Positions 9,097 to 20,600 of a stretch of DNA of 64,000 nt are shown one piece after another. Below the pieces are notes generated by a model. The model was not told the DNA's origin, searched no databases, and was given only the letters and a program-made list of their open reading frames with translations. The stretch covers positions 1-64,000 of the forward strand of contig JAFAFA010000126.1 of NCBI GenBank assembly GCA_023423695.1, written 5' to 3'. The DNA is from Pseudomonadota bacterium. GTDB taxonomy: Bacteria; Pseudomonadota; Alphaproteobacteria; Azospirillales; Azospirillaceae. Made by a program: the position numbers and the translations under genes. Every line of letters starts with the position of its first letter. The first letter of the stretch is position 1.

Positions 9097-10143
9097 ATGT
9101 CCGCCCAGCATGCCCACAGCGCCGAACCCATTCCCCGCTATTGGCTCTATGGCGAGCCGCCAGCCGTCCCGGAGCTGCGCTTCGTCCATATCGAGACGAT
9201 CCCGGAGCGGATGCGCTTGTACAATTGGCAGGTCCGCCCCCACCGCCACGACGGGCTTAGCCACGCGCTGCTGGTCACCGGCGGCGGCGGGCGGCTGACT
9301 GCCGACGGGGTGGACAGCGCCTTCCGCGCCCCCGCACTCATCGTCGTGCCGGCGCAGGTGGTGCATGGCTTCCGCTTCGACCCCGGCACCGATGGCCATG
9401 TGCTGACCATGTCGGAAGGCTTCCTGGCTGGCGTGCTTGCCGCCGCGCCGGAGGCGGAACTGCGCGACACCCAGCCCCTGCCGCTGGCCTGGGATTTGGC
9501 CGAGGGATCGGACGAGGCGGCGGCGCTGTCCCATGGCTTCGCCGCCATCCGGCGGGAGTTCCGCGCCCATCATGTCGGCCGGGCCAGCGCGATTGCCGCC
9601 CATGTGATGCTGCTGCTGGTCGCCGTGGCGCGGCTGAGGGCCGGCCGGCGCGACGATGGGGCCCGCGACGGGCAGGGGCAATCCCCCGATGTCCGGCTGC
9701 TCGCCCGGCTGCGGCCGATGATCGACGAGCGGTTCAACCGGCATTGGCCGGTGGAGCGCTATGCCGCGGCGCTGGGGGTAACGCCGGGTCGGCTGAACGC
9801 CGCCTGCCGCCGCGTCACCGGCCTGTCGACCCTGCAGCTTGTCCATGCCCGGCTGATGCTGGAGGCCCGGCGCTCGCTGATCTACACCAGCCATGGGATG
9901 GCGGAGATCGGCTATGCCCTGGGCTTCGAGGACCCGGCCTATTTCTCCCGCTTCTTCGCCAAGCGCGAGGGGCGGTCGCCGCAGGCCTTCCGGCGGGCGC
10001 ACGCCAAGCACGGGCACGAGGCCAACGGCGCAGCGGGAGGCAGCCTTGACGGCAACGGCCTTGACCGGACCGGGGGCGTCTCACCACAGTGGCATCCTGT
10101 GGATGTGGCGGGGCGGTTGGGCACGCTCGGCGGGAAGGAATAA
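9097..10143 (+). CDS. AraC-family regulator divergent from pobA (PobR-like)
   Basis: This 348-residue regulator has an N-terminal cupin sensor domain (WQVRPHRHDGLSHALLVTGGG) and a C-terminal AraC domain. The DNA-binding units read YAAALGVTPGRLNAACRRV and EIGYALGFEDPAYFSRFF. By position it probably activates pobA in response to 4-hydroxybenzoate; this is inference from divergent orientation. After the AraC domain, about 45 extra residues of low-complexity Gly/Ala/His sequence follow, which is unusual. The stop overlaps the cysE start by one base (TAATG), so cysE may be translationally coupled to it. Confidence 0.85.
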   Translation: MSAQHAHSAEPIPRYWLYGEPPAVPELRFVHIETIPERMRLYNWQVRPHRHDGLSHALLVTGGGGRLTADGVDSAFRAPALIVVPAQVVHGFRFDPGTDGHVLTMSEGFLAGVLAAAPEAELRDTQPLPLAWDLAEGSDEAAALSHGFAAIRREFRAHHVGRASAIAAHVMLLLVAVARLRAGRRDDGARDGQGQSPDVRLLARLRPMIDERFNRHWPVERYAAALGVTPGRLNAACRRVTGLSTLQLVHARLMLEARRSLIYTSHGMAEIGYALGFEDPAYFSRFFAKREGRSPQAFRRAHAKHGHEANGAAGGSLDGNGLDRTGGVSPQWHPVDVAGRLGTLGGKE

Positions 10144-10985
10144 TGGCGATGGACAACCTGGACGTGACGATGCGGGAGGCGGCGGAGTCGGTCGAGCAGT
10201 CGCTGTGGCGCCGCCTGCGTGCCGATGCCGCCCGCGTCGCGGAGGAGGAAAGCGGCCTCGCTCCCTTCCTGTACGACGCGGTGCTGGCGCGCGACGGCTT
10301 CGGCCCGGCGCTGGCGGCGCTGCTGGTGCGCAAGCTGGCCGACCGCGCCATGCCGGAGGATCGGCTGGCCGCCGTGGTGCGCGACGCCATGGAGTCCGAT
10401 CCGGCCATCGTCGATGCCGCCGCCGCCGACCTCGCCGCGATCCTGGCGCGCGACCCGGCCGCCGACGGCTGCCTGACGCCCTTCCTCTATTTCAAGGGCT
10501 TCCACGCCCTGCAATGGCACCGCATCGCCAACTGGCTGTGGAAGCGGCAGCGCCACGACCTCGCGCATTTCCTGCAGAGCCGCGTGTCGGAGGCCTTCGC
10601 CGTCGACATCCACCCCGCGGTTCCGGTCGGGCGCGGCGTCTTCATCGACCACGGCACCGGCGTCGTGATCGGCGAGACCGCGGTGATCGGCAACGACGTG
10701 TCGATCCTGCAGAACGTCACGCTGGGCGGCACCGGCAAGGAGCATGGCGACCGCCACCCCAAGGTCCGCGACGGCGTGCTGCTGTCGGCCGGGGCCAAGG
10801 TGCTGGGCAACATCACCATCGGCGCCCATGCCAAGGTCGGCGCCGGCAGCGTCGTGCTGAAGGACGTCCCCGGCTGCGCCACCGTGGCCGGCGTGCCCGC
10901 CAAGGTCGTCGGCTGGTGCCGCGACGAGCCGGCGCCCGCGCTCACCATGGACCAGAGCCTGCAGCAGGGCGATTACAGCATCTGA
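10143..10985 (+). CDS. cysE: Serine O-acetyltransferase
   Basis: This 280-residue enzyme acetylates L-serine with acetyl-CoA, the first step of cysteine synthesis. The N-terminal helical SATase domain spans roughly residues 15-150 (AVLARDGFGPALAALLVRKL, FLYFKGFHALQWHRIANWL). It is followed by the left-handed beta-helix of hexapeptide repeats, with the catalytic-region motif DHGTGVVIGETAVIG and ILQNVTLGGTGK. The start at 10143 has GGAAGGA four bases upstream and overlaps the previous stop as TAATG. An ATG two codons later is possible. It lacks a partner cysK in this window. The C-terminal tail lacks the final Ile seen in some CysK-binding forms only by one residue, since it ends DYSI. Confidence 0.95.
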   Translation: MAMDNLDVTMREAAESVEQSLWRRLRADAARVAEEESGLAPFLYDAVLARDGFGPALAALLVRKLADRAMPEDRLAAVVRDAMESDPAIVDAAAADLAAILARDPAADGCLTPFLYFKGFHALQWHRIANWLWKRQRHDLAHFLQSRVSEAFAVDIHPAVPVGRGVFIDHGTGVVIGETAVIGNDVSILQNVTLGGTGKEHGDRHPKVRDGVLLSAGAKVLGNITIGAHAKVGAGSVVLKDVPGCATVAGVPAKVVGWCRDEPAPALTMDQSLQQGDYSI

Positions 10986-11052
10986 CCGCCTTGCGCTGTC
11001 CCTCCGCTGTCACCGGAAATCCGTGATTCGGGTGACTACATAGGAGGCGGCC

Positions 11053-11841
11053 GTGGAGTCCGCGCGGGGGCAGGGCGTGAGGGTTTTGAAGGTGCTGCTG
11101 GCATTTCTGTTGACGCTGGTCCTGCTGCTCGCCGGGCCGGCCTTTCTCATTGCGTCCGGAACCGTGCCGATGGCCGTCGACTGGAGCCGCATCGACCGCA
11201 GCCCGGTGGGCCTTGCCCCCGACGCGGCGACGACGCCGGAGGCGGTGGTGCAGGTCTATGCCGCGCGCGTGCTGTCCTGGCGGGGTGCCTTCGGCGTGCA
11301 TCCCTGGTTCGCCGTGAAGCCGGCCGGCGCGCGCAGTTACACCGTCTATGAGGTGATCGGCTGGCGCGCCTACCGCGGCCTGCCGGTGGTGGCCGTCAGC
11401 AACCGCGACCCCGATGGCCGCTGGTTCGGTGCCCAGCCCGCCCTGCTGGGGGAATTGCGCGGTGCCGCCGCCGAGTCCGCGATCCCCAAGATCGCCGCTG
11501 CCGCCGCCAGCTACCCCTTTGCCGGCGAGTACCGGGTCTGGCCTGGCCCCAACAGCAACACCTTCGCCGCCTGGGTCGCCCGCGCCGTGCCGGAACTGCG
11601 GCTCGACCTGCCGTCCACCGCGCTGGGCAAGGATTATCTGGGCCGCGGCCTGTTCGCGCGGGCGCCGAGCGGCACCGGCTGGCAGATCAGCCTGTTCGGC
11701 GTCGCCGGCCTGCTGCTGGCGCTCGAGGAGGGGCTGGAGATCAACCTGCTGGGCCTGACCATCGGCATCGACCCGCTGGACCTTGCAGTGAAACTGCCGG
11801 GACTTGGCCGTATCGGATGGTTCGATTCCGGATCGGCTTGA
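11053..11841 (+). CDS. DUF3750 domain-containing membrane-anchored protein
   Basis: This 262-residue protein begins with a GTG preceded by an ideal AGGAGG site five bases away. One N-terminal membrane segment (VLLAFLLTLVLLLAGPAFLI, residues about 14-33) anchors a periplasmic domain. The segment AFGVHPWFAVKPAGARSYTVYEVIGW, in two family blocks, and the later YPFAGEYRVWPGPNSNTFAAW match DUF3750. The family is common in proteobacteria and has no known function. The glycine-rich GKDYLGRGLF and GLLLALEEGLEINLLGL blocks near the C terminus are also conserved. It is monocistronic between cysE and an AraC gene that converges on it. Confidence 0.82.
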   Translation: MESARGQGVRVLKVLLAFLLTLVLLLAGPAFLIASGTVPMAVDWSRIDRSPVGLAPDAATTPEAVVQVYAARVLSWRGAFGVHPWFAVKPAGARSYTVYEVIGWRAYRGLPVVAVSNRDPDGRWFGAQPALLGELRGAAAESAIPKIAAAAASYPFAGEYRVWPGPNSNTFAAWVARAVPELRLDLPSTALGKDYLGRGLFARAPSGTGWQISLFGVAGLLLALEEGLEINLLGLTIGIDPLDLAVKLPGLGRIGWFDSGSA

Positions 11842-11986
11842 AGAAGGCAAAGTAAAAATCGTCCAGTCGGGAAGCATATGGCCAGCCGGTTGCCCCGCCC
11901 CGTCGGTATTTCCCATGAGGCGATGGAGGCGATGATGGCAAGCCGGGTCGTGGGACGCCCTTTGCCCCGGTTCCACGAGCCGACCG

Positions 11987-13021
11987 TCACAGCACGGCAA
12001 GCTCGTGGAACCAGCGCTTGAACGTCTCGGTGATGTCGTCGGCCGGGGTGTTCGGCTTTTGCAAGCTGGCACGGGCGTCGCGCGGCGCCATGCCGAAGGC
12101 GGCGCGGAAGGCGCGGCTGAATGCCGTCTCGGAACTGAAGCCCCAACGGTGGGCGATGTCGGCGACGCGATGATGTCGCGCCGACAGGAGATCGGCGAGG
12201 CTGCGGGTGAGCCGGCGCTGGAGAATGTAGCCGGCGACGCCGCCCATGGGTTCGAACATCCGGTAGAGCGTCGGGCGAGACAACCCGAAGGCTTGGACGA
12301 TCTCGGCGGCGCCGAACTGCGGATCGGCGAGCCGGGAGTCGATGTAGCGCTTGATGGCGCTCATCCGCGACGCCTGGATTTCCGGGCGGACGAGGTCGAG
12401 AGCATCGACCGTCGGTCCCAGGCAGCCGGCGACGAAAGCGGCGATGCCATGCGCCACGGTCAGCGCCTCCCGTCCCGACAGGCTTCCCGCCACGCGGTAA
12501 AGCGAACGGATATGCCCGGCCAGAACCGCCCCGATGCCGCTCTGGCCGCACAGCACTAGCCCGTGCAGCCCGTCAGGTTCCGTCACCAGTGGCGCCAGCA
12601 TCTCGCGCGGCAGACACAGAGTGATGCAGTCGACATCACGGTCGACGGTATGGACGGTCTGCGCCAGATCCAGGATGCAGACATCGCCGGTGGCGACCGC
12701 CACTTTGCGCACACCCATCTCGCCCCGTGAGTTTCCCTGGTTCTGCAGCTGAACCAGATAATGGTCGATGCCGCTGCGGGCGATGACCTGGGGGGTCCGC
12801 TTGAACGTCTGGGTAACCGTGGTGCAGCGGCCGAGCAGCAAGCTGCCCAGATGGTAGGTTTCCAGCATGCCGTGGAAGTCGTCGACGGCCTTGCTCTCGG
12901 GAACGCAGATCTCGAAGATCGGCGAGAACTGCTCGCGCCACAGCCAGAACGCCTGTTCCGGTTCCATCTGCGTGCTGTCGAAGCGAAGAACGGGCGAGGC
13001 ACCCCCCGCGGTGCCGGTCAT
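11987..13021 (-). CDS. AraC-family transcriptional regulator (AraC-binding-2 type), tandem copy 1
   Basis: This 344-residue regulator has an N-terminal sensor domain of the AraC-binding-2 type (FWLWREQFSPIFEI, YHLGSLLLGRCTTV, ARSGIDHYLVQLQ, GDVCILDLAQTV) and a C-terminal AraC domain (EIVQAFGLSRPTLYRMF, DIAHRWGFSSETAFSRAF). The ATG at 13021 is chosen over one at 13060 because GGAGGG lies about eight bases upstream of it. Its closest visible relative is the next gene, with the same domain order and many shared motifs, so the two look like a tandem duplication. Its target is unknown. Confidence 0.86.
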   Translation of the reverse strand: MTGTAGGASPVLRFDSTQMEPEQAFWLWREQFSPIFEICVPESKAVDDFHGMLETYHLGSLLLGRCTTVTQTFKRTPQVIARSGIDHYLVQLQNQGNSRGEMGVRKVAVATGDVCILDLAQTVHTVDRDVDCITLCLPREMLAPLVTEPDGLHGLVLCGQSGIGAVLAGHIRSLYRVAGSLSGREALTVAHGIAAFVAGCLGPTVDALDLVRPEIQASRMSAIKRYIDSRLADPQFGAAEIVQAFGLSRPTLYRMFEPMGGVAGYILQRRLTRSLADLLSARHHRVADIAHRWGFSSETAFSRAFRAAFGMAPRDARASLQKPNTPADDITETFKRWFHELAVL

Positions 13022-13138
13022 GTCAGCGCACCCTCCAAACTCTTGCGATAGCACGGCCATTGCGTCGCAACCCTGTCGAGCCGGCGCCGCGAACAGGTGA
13101 AACCAGCGGACAAGAGTGCGGGAGGCGATGGAGCAAGG

Positions 13139-14197
13139 TCAATAGAGCGACCACATCCATTGCTGCAACAGGTGGTCGGCGGCACCGGCATCCCCCGGCG
13201 CCAGCAGGCGGCGCATCCCTTCGGCCACGTCGCGCGCCTCGCCGGGGGTCAGGCCGTAGGCCGCGCGGAAGGCCCGGCCGAACGCAGCCTCCGACCCGAA
13301 TCCCCAATGCAACGCGATGTCGATCACCCTCGTCCGCCCTGGGGGCGGCGTCACCAGATCGGCGAACGCCCGCGCCAGCCGCCGCCCCCGGATATGGGCG
13401 GCGACACCGCCCAGCGGTTCGAACAGGCGGTAGAGGCGGGAGCGCGACAGGCCGAAGGTCCGGCAGAGGAGATCGCCGTCCAGCTCCGGGTCCTCCAGCC
13501 GTTCATCGATGAATCGGCGGATCCGTCCCAGAATCGCCGCGTTCACGTCGGCGAGCGTCGGATGGTGGGCGTCGAGCGCCGAGCCAAGACAGGCGGCGAC
13601 CAGTCCTGCCGTTCCTCCGGCGACCGCCTGGGCTTCCCCTGCCGTCATGGCGGGAAGCTGGCGGTAGAGCGTCGACAGATGATCTCCCAGCAACGAGGCC
13701 GCCGCCGATCCCCTCGGCAGGATCAGGCCATGCAGGGCGTCCGGCGCCTTCACCAGCGGGTCCAGGCTGTCACGCGGAATGACGATGGTGATGTTGCGGA
13801 AATCGCTGGCGCGGGTGGACAGCGGCCGGGCGAGATCGAGCACGCAGACGTCGCCGGCCTGCATCTCCACCTCCTGCCCGCCAACCGACCCGACGTAGCC
13901 GCCCTCCAGATATATCTGGACCAGATAATGCTCGATGGGAGTGCGGGCGATGGTGGCGCCGCTGCGCTGGAAGCGCACCGCGGACCCGGCCGTCTCGGAC
14001 AGCAGCAGCCCTCCCAGATGATATGTGGTCATCGACCCGGAGAATGTCCCCGCATCGTCCTGATCGGCCATCTCCACATCGAAGACGATGGACAGGATGT
14101 TTCGCCATTGCTCGAAACAGGCCTCGCCGGAAAGCGCACCCTTGTTGAAGACCAGCATAGGAAGCCCGGAGGTGATCTGTGCCATCGATCCCTTCAT
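13139..14197 (-). CDS. AraC-family transcriptional regulator (AraC-binding-2 type), tandem copy 2
   Basis: This 352-residue paralogue of the neighbouring regulator shares the sensor-domain motifs YHLGGLLLSETAG, IARTPIEHYLVQIY and GDVCVLDLARPL. Its AraC domain reads LCRTFGLSRSRLYRLF and DIALHWGFGSEAAFGRAF. Starts at 14251, 14197 and 14185 are all in frame. The first gives an odd basic extension, while 14197 and 14185 each have a purine-rich site upstream. It is divergent from the two-partner secretion operon across about 420 bases. It could regulate that operon, but nothing in the sequence proves it. Confidence 0.84.
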   Translation of the reverse strand: MKGSMAQITSGLPMLVFNKGALSGEACFEQWRNILSIVFDVEMADQDDAGTFSGSMTTYHLGGLLLSETAGSAVRFQRSGATIARTPIEHYLVQIYLEGGYVGSVGGQEVEMQAGDVCVLDLARPLSTRASDFRNITIVIPRDSLDPLVKAPDALHGLILPRGSAAASLLGDHLSTLYRQLPAMTAGEAQAVAGGTAGLVAACLGSALDAHHPTLADVNAAILGRIRRFIDERLEDPELDGDLLCRTFGLSRSRLYRLFEPLGGVAAHIRGRRLARAFADLVTPPPGRTRVIDIALHWGFGSEAAFGRAFRAAYGLTPGEARDVAEGMRRLLAPGDAGAADHLLQQWMWSLY

Positions 14198-14617
14198 TGG
14201 CGCCTGCGCTTTCCTCACTCTTACGAGAAAGCGAACGCTCACTGCTACCATTTTCTTCTGTACGGATCAACGTTCGTACAGGCGGCAGTCACATCGTTGT
14301 TTGCGATGGACAGCTTTTGGTTGGCAGCTTGGCGACCAGGCATAAGGTGACGGGCTTCCGTATTGCGCCGTCTGGATCGGACACGCCACGAGTCCTTCAG
14401 TCGCCTCAATCTGGGATTGTGGATCCTCTCCACTGTTTTCAGCGCGCCGCTGCCCCCCGTACACAAAGGGGGGCGACTTGCGAATGAGACAATTTGTCAG
14501 GTTTTTGAGACGGAGCGACGGGTGGAAGGAGCGGACGTTCCGCTAACCTGCGGCAGGGTCTCCACCGGCGATGCTGGCGGGGTGTGTCTGCCATAGGTCA
14601 TCACAGGGTCCGGTGCG
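14198..14617. other. Intergenic region between the AraC regulator and tpsA
   Basis: This divergent control region of about 420 bases holds no convincing gene. It contains a GC hairpin (GCCCCCC at 14452-14458 pairing with GGGGGGC at 14468-14474 around GTACACAAA) and a smaller inverted repeat, AGCGGA-CGT-TCCGCT, near 14527-14541. Its AT content is higher than in the flanking genes. No clear -35/-10 pair stands out on either strand. Confidence 0.5.
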
Positions 14618-17600
14618 ATGGAAAAGCGACAGTTCACCAAGGCAAGTCTGAAGGCCGCCGGGCGGATGATCGGGCATAGCGGGCTGGCCCTGGCCCTGCT
14701 GAACGGGACCGCGCTGTCTCCCGTCCCGCCCGCAATGGCCGGCGAAACCCTGCCGGTGGGCGGGCACTTCACCGCCGGAACCGGGCGGATCGAAGGCAGG
14801 CCGGACACGGTGCGGATCGAGCAGACCTCGCGCACCGGAATCGTCGAATGGCAGGGCTTCTCCGTCGGGCCCGGAAAATCCGTGCATGTGGACAATGGGA
14901 CCGGCGCGACGCTGAACCGCGTGACCGGCCCGCTGCCGTCGCGCATCGACGGCGCGTTGACGGCCACCGGATCGGTCTATCTGGTCAACCGCGCCGGCAT
15001 CGTCGTCGGAAAGGAAGGGCGGGTCGACACCGGCGGCAGCTTCTTCGCGTCCACCCACGACATCCCCGACGCCGCCTTCGCCACGCAGGGCGACCGGACC
15101 TTCGCCGGAGAGTCGAAGGCGGCGGTCGTCAATGTGGGGACCATCACCTCGCGGAGCGGGGACGTGGCGCTGATCGCCCGCTCCGTCCGCAACGAGGGCC
15201 GCATCGCTGCGCCGAACGGCACCGCAGCGCTTCTGGCCGGCTATGAAGTGCTGGCGAAGGAAACCGCCGACGGCGACGGGCGCTTCGCCGTCCGCGTCGG
15301 CGGCGCCGACACCGAAGCGGTCAATGCCGGCACCATCCACGCAGCCAACGCCGAGATGCGGGCCAATGGCGGGCATCTCTACGCGCTGGCCGGCAACACC
15401 GGCGGCGTGGTCAAGGCGACAGGAGTCGCCCGCAAGGACGGGCGCATCTTCCTGACGGCAGGCGACGGCGGATCGGTGACGGTCGAGGCGCCGGTGTCGG
15501 CCGAACGTCGCGGCGATGACGCCGTTCAAGCAGCTGCCCACGCAGCAGCCGGGACAGGCAAGGGCGAGCGGCCGAAATCGGTACGGGCCAAGGCGGAGGG
15601 GGAGAGGGCCGATGCGGGGCCGAAGAACGGCCCGCGCGCGCCGCAGCCGCCGCGCCGGCCGGGGCAGTCGCCAGAACGGTCGGGTGGCGACATCCGCATG
15701 TCCGGCGGAACGGTGACGGTCGGCGCGGCGGTCAACGCCGCCGGGCGGAACGGTGGCGCGGGCGGAACGCTGGTGGCGACTGGCGGCGCCGTGGTGCTGA
15801 CCGGTAAGGCGGCGCTCGACGTCTCCGGTGCGTCTGGCGGTACGCTGCTGGTCGGCGGCGACTATCAGGGCGGCGGCAACCCGGCGACCCGCAGCCTGGC
15901 GGAAAGCGTTGCGACCGCCCGCAGCGTCACGGTGGCGGAGGGGGCGCGCCTGTCCGCCGACGGCACCGCTGGGCGGGGCGGGCGCATCGTCGTGTGGTCC
16001 GACGGCGACACCCGCTTCGCCGGTGCCGTTTCGGCGCGCGGCACCGCCGGCGGCGGCGATGCCGAGGTGTCGGGCAAGGCGCGACTGGCCTTCACGGGGA
16101 CGGCGGATCTGTCCGGCGGCACCGGCGGCTTCGGCACGCTGCTGCTCGATCCCTACAATCTGACGATTGCCGACGCGGCGGATGCCGGCCTGTCCGGCTT
16201 CGCCGCCAACGCCGACGACAGTGTCCTGAACACCGGCACGCTGGCCGCCGCGCTGGCGACCGCCAACGTCGTGGTGACGACGGGCAGCAGCGGCACCCAG
16301 GCGGGGGACATCACGGTGGCCGCACCCGTGACCTGGAACTCCGGCTCGACGCTGATGCTGTCGGCTGCCCGCGACGTGGTGATGAACGCCTCGCTGACCG
16401 GCGGCACCGGGGCCAAGGCGATCCTGCGGGCCGACAGCGCTGGCACCGGCACCGGCACCGTGCGCGTCGCCGAGGGCGTGACGGCGATGGCGACCGGCGG
16501 CGTCTCGGTCTTCTACAACCCGACCTCCTACACTGTGCCGTCGGGCTATTCCGCGCTGGCCGGGACCGGGACGGCGGTGACTGCCTACATGCTGGTCAAC
16601 TCGGTGGAGAATCTTCAGGCGGTCGGCGGCAACCTGTCGGGCGCCTACGCTCTGGGGCGGGACATCGACGCCGGCGCCACCTTCCTGTGGAACCAGGGGG
16701 CTGGGTTCAACCCGCTGGGCAGCGCCGCCACCCCCTTCACCGGACTGTTCGACGGCCAGGACCACAGCGTCACCGGGCTGGTCATCAACCGCCCGCAAAG
16801 CGACGATGTCGGGCTGTTCGGCGTCGTCGGCGCCGGGGGCGTCGTGCGTGACGTGCGCCTGCTCGGCGGCAGAGTGGTGGGGGCCAACCGGGTCGGCGCG
16901 CTGGCCGGCACCAGCGCCGGGACGGTCAACTGGGCGTCGGCCACCGGGCCGGTGACGGGCAATGGCGGCATGGTCGGCGGGCTGGTCGGCAAAAGCACCG
17001 GTGCTATCGGCCAGTCCTTCGCCACCGGCGCCGTCAGCGGGCAGGGCAACGCCGTGGGCGGGCTGATCGGCGAGAGCGACGGGCCTGTGACCCAGGTCTA
17101 TGCCAGCGGCGCGGTGTCCGGTCAGGCCGGCGCGGCTGGCGGGCTGATCGGGCGGATGGCCGGCGGATCGCTATCAGAAGCCTATGCGCTGGGCGCGGTG
17201 ACGGCGCAGGGTGCGAAGGCCGGCGGTCTGGCCGGCGAGGTCGCCGACGCCGTCACCATCGCTCAGACCTATGCCACCGGCGCTGTGACGGCGGCCAGCG
17301 AGGCCGGCGGCCTGATCGGCGCCAACGGTGGCGCCGTCACCCTGTCCTACTGGGATACCCAGTCCACCGGAAAAGCCGCGGGCGTCGGCGGCGGCAACAC
17401 GACCGGCATGACCGGTCTCACGACGGCCCAGGCGCGAACTACGAATTCCTATAATTGGGATACCATATACACTTGGTTCATGGGCAGACGTGCGTCGAGG
17501 GCAGACATTCGTCCGATAGGAATGTGGGAGATGGCCCGGGCCAAGACGGACGGAAGCAGGACCATCACCAATCTGCACCAGCTTCAACTTATCGCCCGCC

Positions 17601-20600
17601 ACATCGCGTTTGGAAATATCACCACCTACCGGTTGGGCGTCGACATCGACGCAAGCGAGACTGCCGGCACTGCGCCATCAGGGATTTGGTCCACGCTCGG
17701 CTTGGTGATGCTGGGTGATGGAGCCGTTCCTTTCAGTGGCGTGTTCGATGGTCAGGGCCATGTTATCCGGCAGCTGTTCATCAACCGGACAGATACACTG
17801 GATGGGGTCGGCCTTTTCGCCAGGGTCGTCGGTCAAGGTCCATTTGGTGGGAGCGTTGACCAGAAAGCGCAGATTCTGAATCTGGGGATCGTCGGTGGAA
17901 GTATAAATGGGCTGTACAACACCGGCAGTATTGCCGGGGAGGCCCTATATGCGGACATTATAAACTCCTACGCCGACGTTTCTGTGAGCGGAAGGTACTC
18001 CGTCGGCGGCCTTGTCGGTAACGTGGGCATAGGATCGTTGATCCTGCAATCGCATGCCAGCGGTAACGTGGCGGCAACGGTTGATACCGATAGTTCGGTT
18101 GGTGGCTTGGTCGGAGTCATCTCAGAGTCTATCGTTCGCCAGTCCTATGCTACCGGAACTGTGTCGGGACAGGGCACTGTCGGCGGATTTGTGGGAAGTG
18201 TCGGCGTCGGTACCGTCATTGATCGAGCCTATGCCACGGGTGCCGTCACAGGACAGGCAAGCGGGGTCGGCGGCTTTGCGGGCTACATCTACGCCAGCGA
18301 TACGGCAGCCAGAACGCCCTCCATCGCCCAATCCTACGCCACCGGTGCCGTGACCGGCCAGGGTGACGGGGTTGGCGGCCTGATCGGTCAAATTGTCACT
18401 TCGCCGGGGTTCGTCACTCCGCCGACGATCACGCAATCCTACGCCACCGGCCGGGTGACGGGCCAAGGCAGCGGGGTCGGCGGCTTCATCGGCACGAACA
18501 CCGCAGCCACCATCACGAACTCCTACTGGGATGTGGAAACCACCGGGCAGGCGGCGGGGGCCGGCAGCGGCGGGACCGACGGCCTCAGCGCCCTGACCAC
18601 CGCCCAGGCGCGCCAGTCCGCATCCTATGCCGGATGGGATTTCGCCGCCGACTGGTATCAGACCGCCGATCTGCGGCCGATCGGACGCTGGGAAGCGGCG
18701 CAGGCCGGAAGCGACGGGGTCGCCACCATCGTCAACGCCCACCAGTTGCAGCTTGCCGGGCTGACCCTGTCCGGCTCCTATCGGCTGGCCGGCGATCTCG
18801 ACGCCGCCGCCACCGCCGGGACCGATGCGGCGGGCATCTGGGGAAGCGGCGGCTTCGCTCCGCTGGGACGCGACGGGGTGGGCTTCACCGGCCGGTTCGA
18901 CGGGCGCGGCCATGCGATCACCGGCCTGACGGTGAACCGGCCGCAGACCGACGATGTCGGGCTGTTCGGCGTGGTCGGTGCCGGCGGCGCGGTGTCCAAC
19001 CTGGCGCTGACCGGGGCTTCCAGCCTGACCGGCGGTAACAATGTCGGGTCGATCGCCGGCAGAAACGCCGGCACCATCACCCAGTCCTATTCCACCGCCG
19101 CCGTCATCGGCCAGGGGCAAAGCAGTGGCGGGTTGGCCGGCGTCAACAGCGGCACCATCGGCCAGAGCTATGCCGGCGGCACCGTGACCGGCCAGGATCG
19201 CGCCGGCGGTCTGGTGGGAACCAACGTCGGCACCATCCTCCAGACCTATGCCACCGGCGCCGTCACCGCCCAGGGGTCCGCCGCCGGCGGTCTGGCCGGA
19301 CGCAACGACGCCGCCGGCACCATCGGCCAGAGCCATGCCGGCGGCGTCGTGACCGCGCAGAGCGGCGCGGGCGGTCTGGTCGGCGCCAATGCCGGGGCGG
19401 TCGCCTCCTCCTACTGGGACACGGACGGCAGCGGACAGGCGGCGGCCACCGGCAGCGGCGACGCCACCGGCATGACCGGGCTTTCCGCCGCGGCGATGCG
19501 CGATGCGGCAAGCTTCGCCGGCTTCGACGCTGCCGTCTGGGCGCCGGCCGGCGCTGGCGCCGCGCCCCGCCTGTTCGGCGTGTCGGGCGTGGTCGGGGTG
19601 ACGCACGGCATCGTCTATGGCGACGATCCGGCGGCCACCCCGTTGACCCTGCGCGGCGCCTCGGTCTGGAACAGCGTCGACGGTCTGGTTTCCAGCGGTA
19701 TGGCCGCGACGATGAACGCGGGCGCCTATGCCAATGCCCTGGACGTCTCCAGCGTCAGCGGAACCTTCACCGGCGGCGCCGCCGCGCGGGTGGTCAATCT
19801 GGGCGGGACGGTGACGCCGGCCACGCTGACAGTGACTGCCGGCAACGGCACGATGGTCTATGGTGGAACGGTTCCGACGTTGAGCTACAGCCTGTCCGGC
19901 TGGAAGAACGGCCAGACCGACGCCCTGCTGACCGGCGTCACGGTGTCCACCGACGCCACCGCAGCGTCGAACGTCGGCACCGGCTACGCCAGCATGGCGA
20001 GCGGCGGCACGCTGTCGGGCGCGGCGGCGGGCAACTACACCCTGAGCTATGCCAACGGTGGCTTCTCGGTGACGCCGGCCAGCCTGACGGTGACGCCGAC
20101 CGGCACAATGACCTACGGCTCGGCCAGCCCGACCTACGGCTTCACCGCCGCCGGCTGGAAGAACGGCCAGAGCGACGCCCTGTTGAGCGGCCTGTCCTAC
20201 ACCACCGACGCCACCGCGACGTCCAACGTCGGCACCGGCTATGCCAGCACGGCGAGCGGCGGCACGCTGTCGGGTGCAGCGGCGGGCAACTACACCCTGA
20301 GCTACGCCACCGGCAGCTTCTCGGTGACGCCGGCTACGCTGACGGTGACGCCGACCGGCACGATGACCTACGGCTCGACCAGCCCGACCTACGGCTTCAT
20401 CGCCGCCGGCTGGAAGAACGGCCAGACCGACGCCCTGTTGAACGGCCTATCCTACGCCACCGATGCCACCGCGGCGTCGAACGTCAGCACCGGCTACGCC
20501 AGCACCGCGAGCGGCGGCACGCTGTCGGGTGCGGCGGCGGGCAACTACACCCTGAGCTACGCCACCGGCGGCTTCTCGGTGACGCCGGCCAGCCTGACGG

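Noticed and set aside
14543..16798. Open frame of about 750 codons on the minus strand within tpsA.
   Set aside because: The plus-strand TPS domain and signal peptide are clear; the antisense product is His/Arg/Gly-rich without domains.
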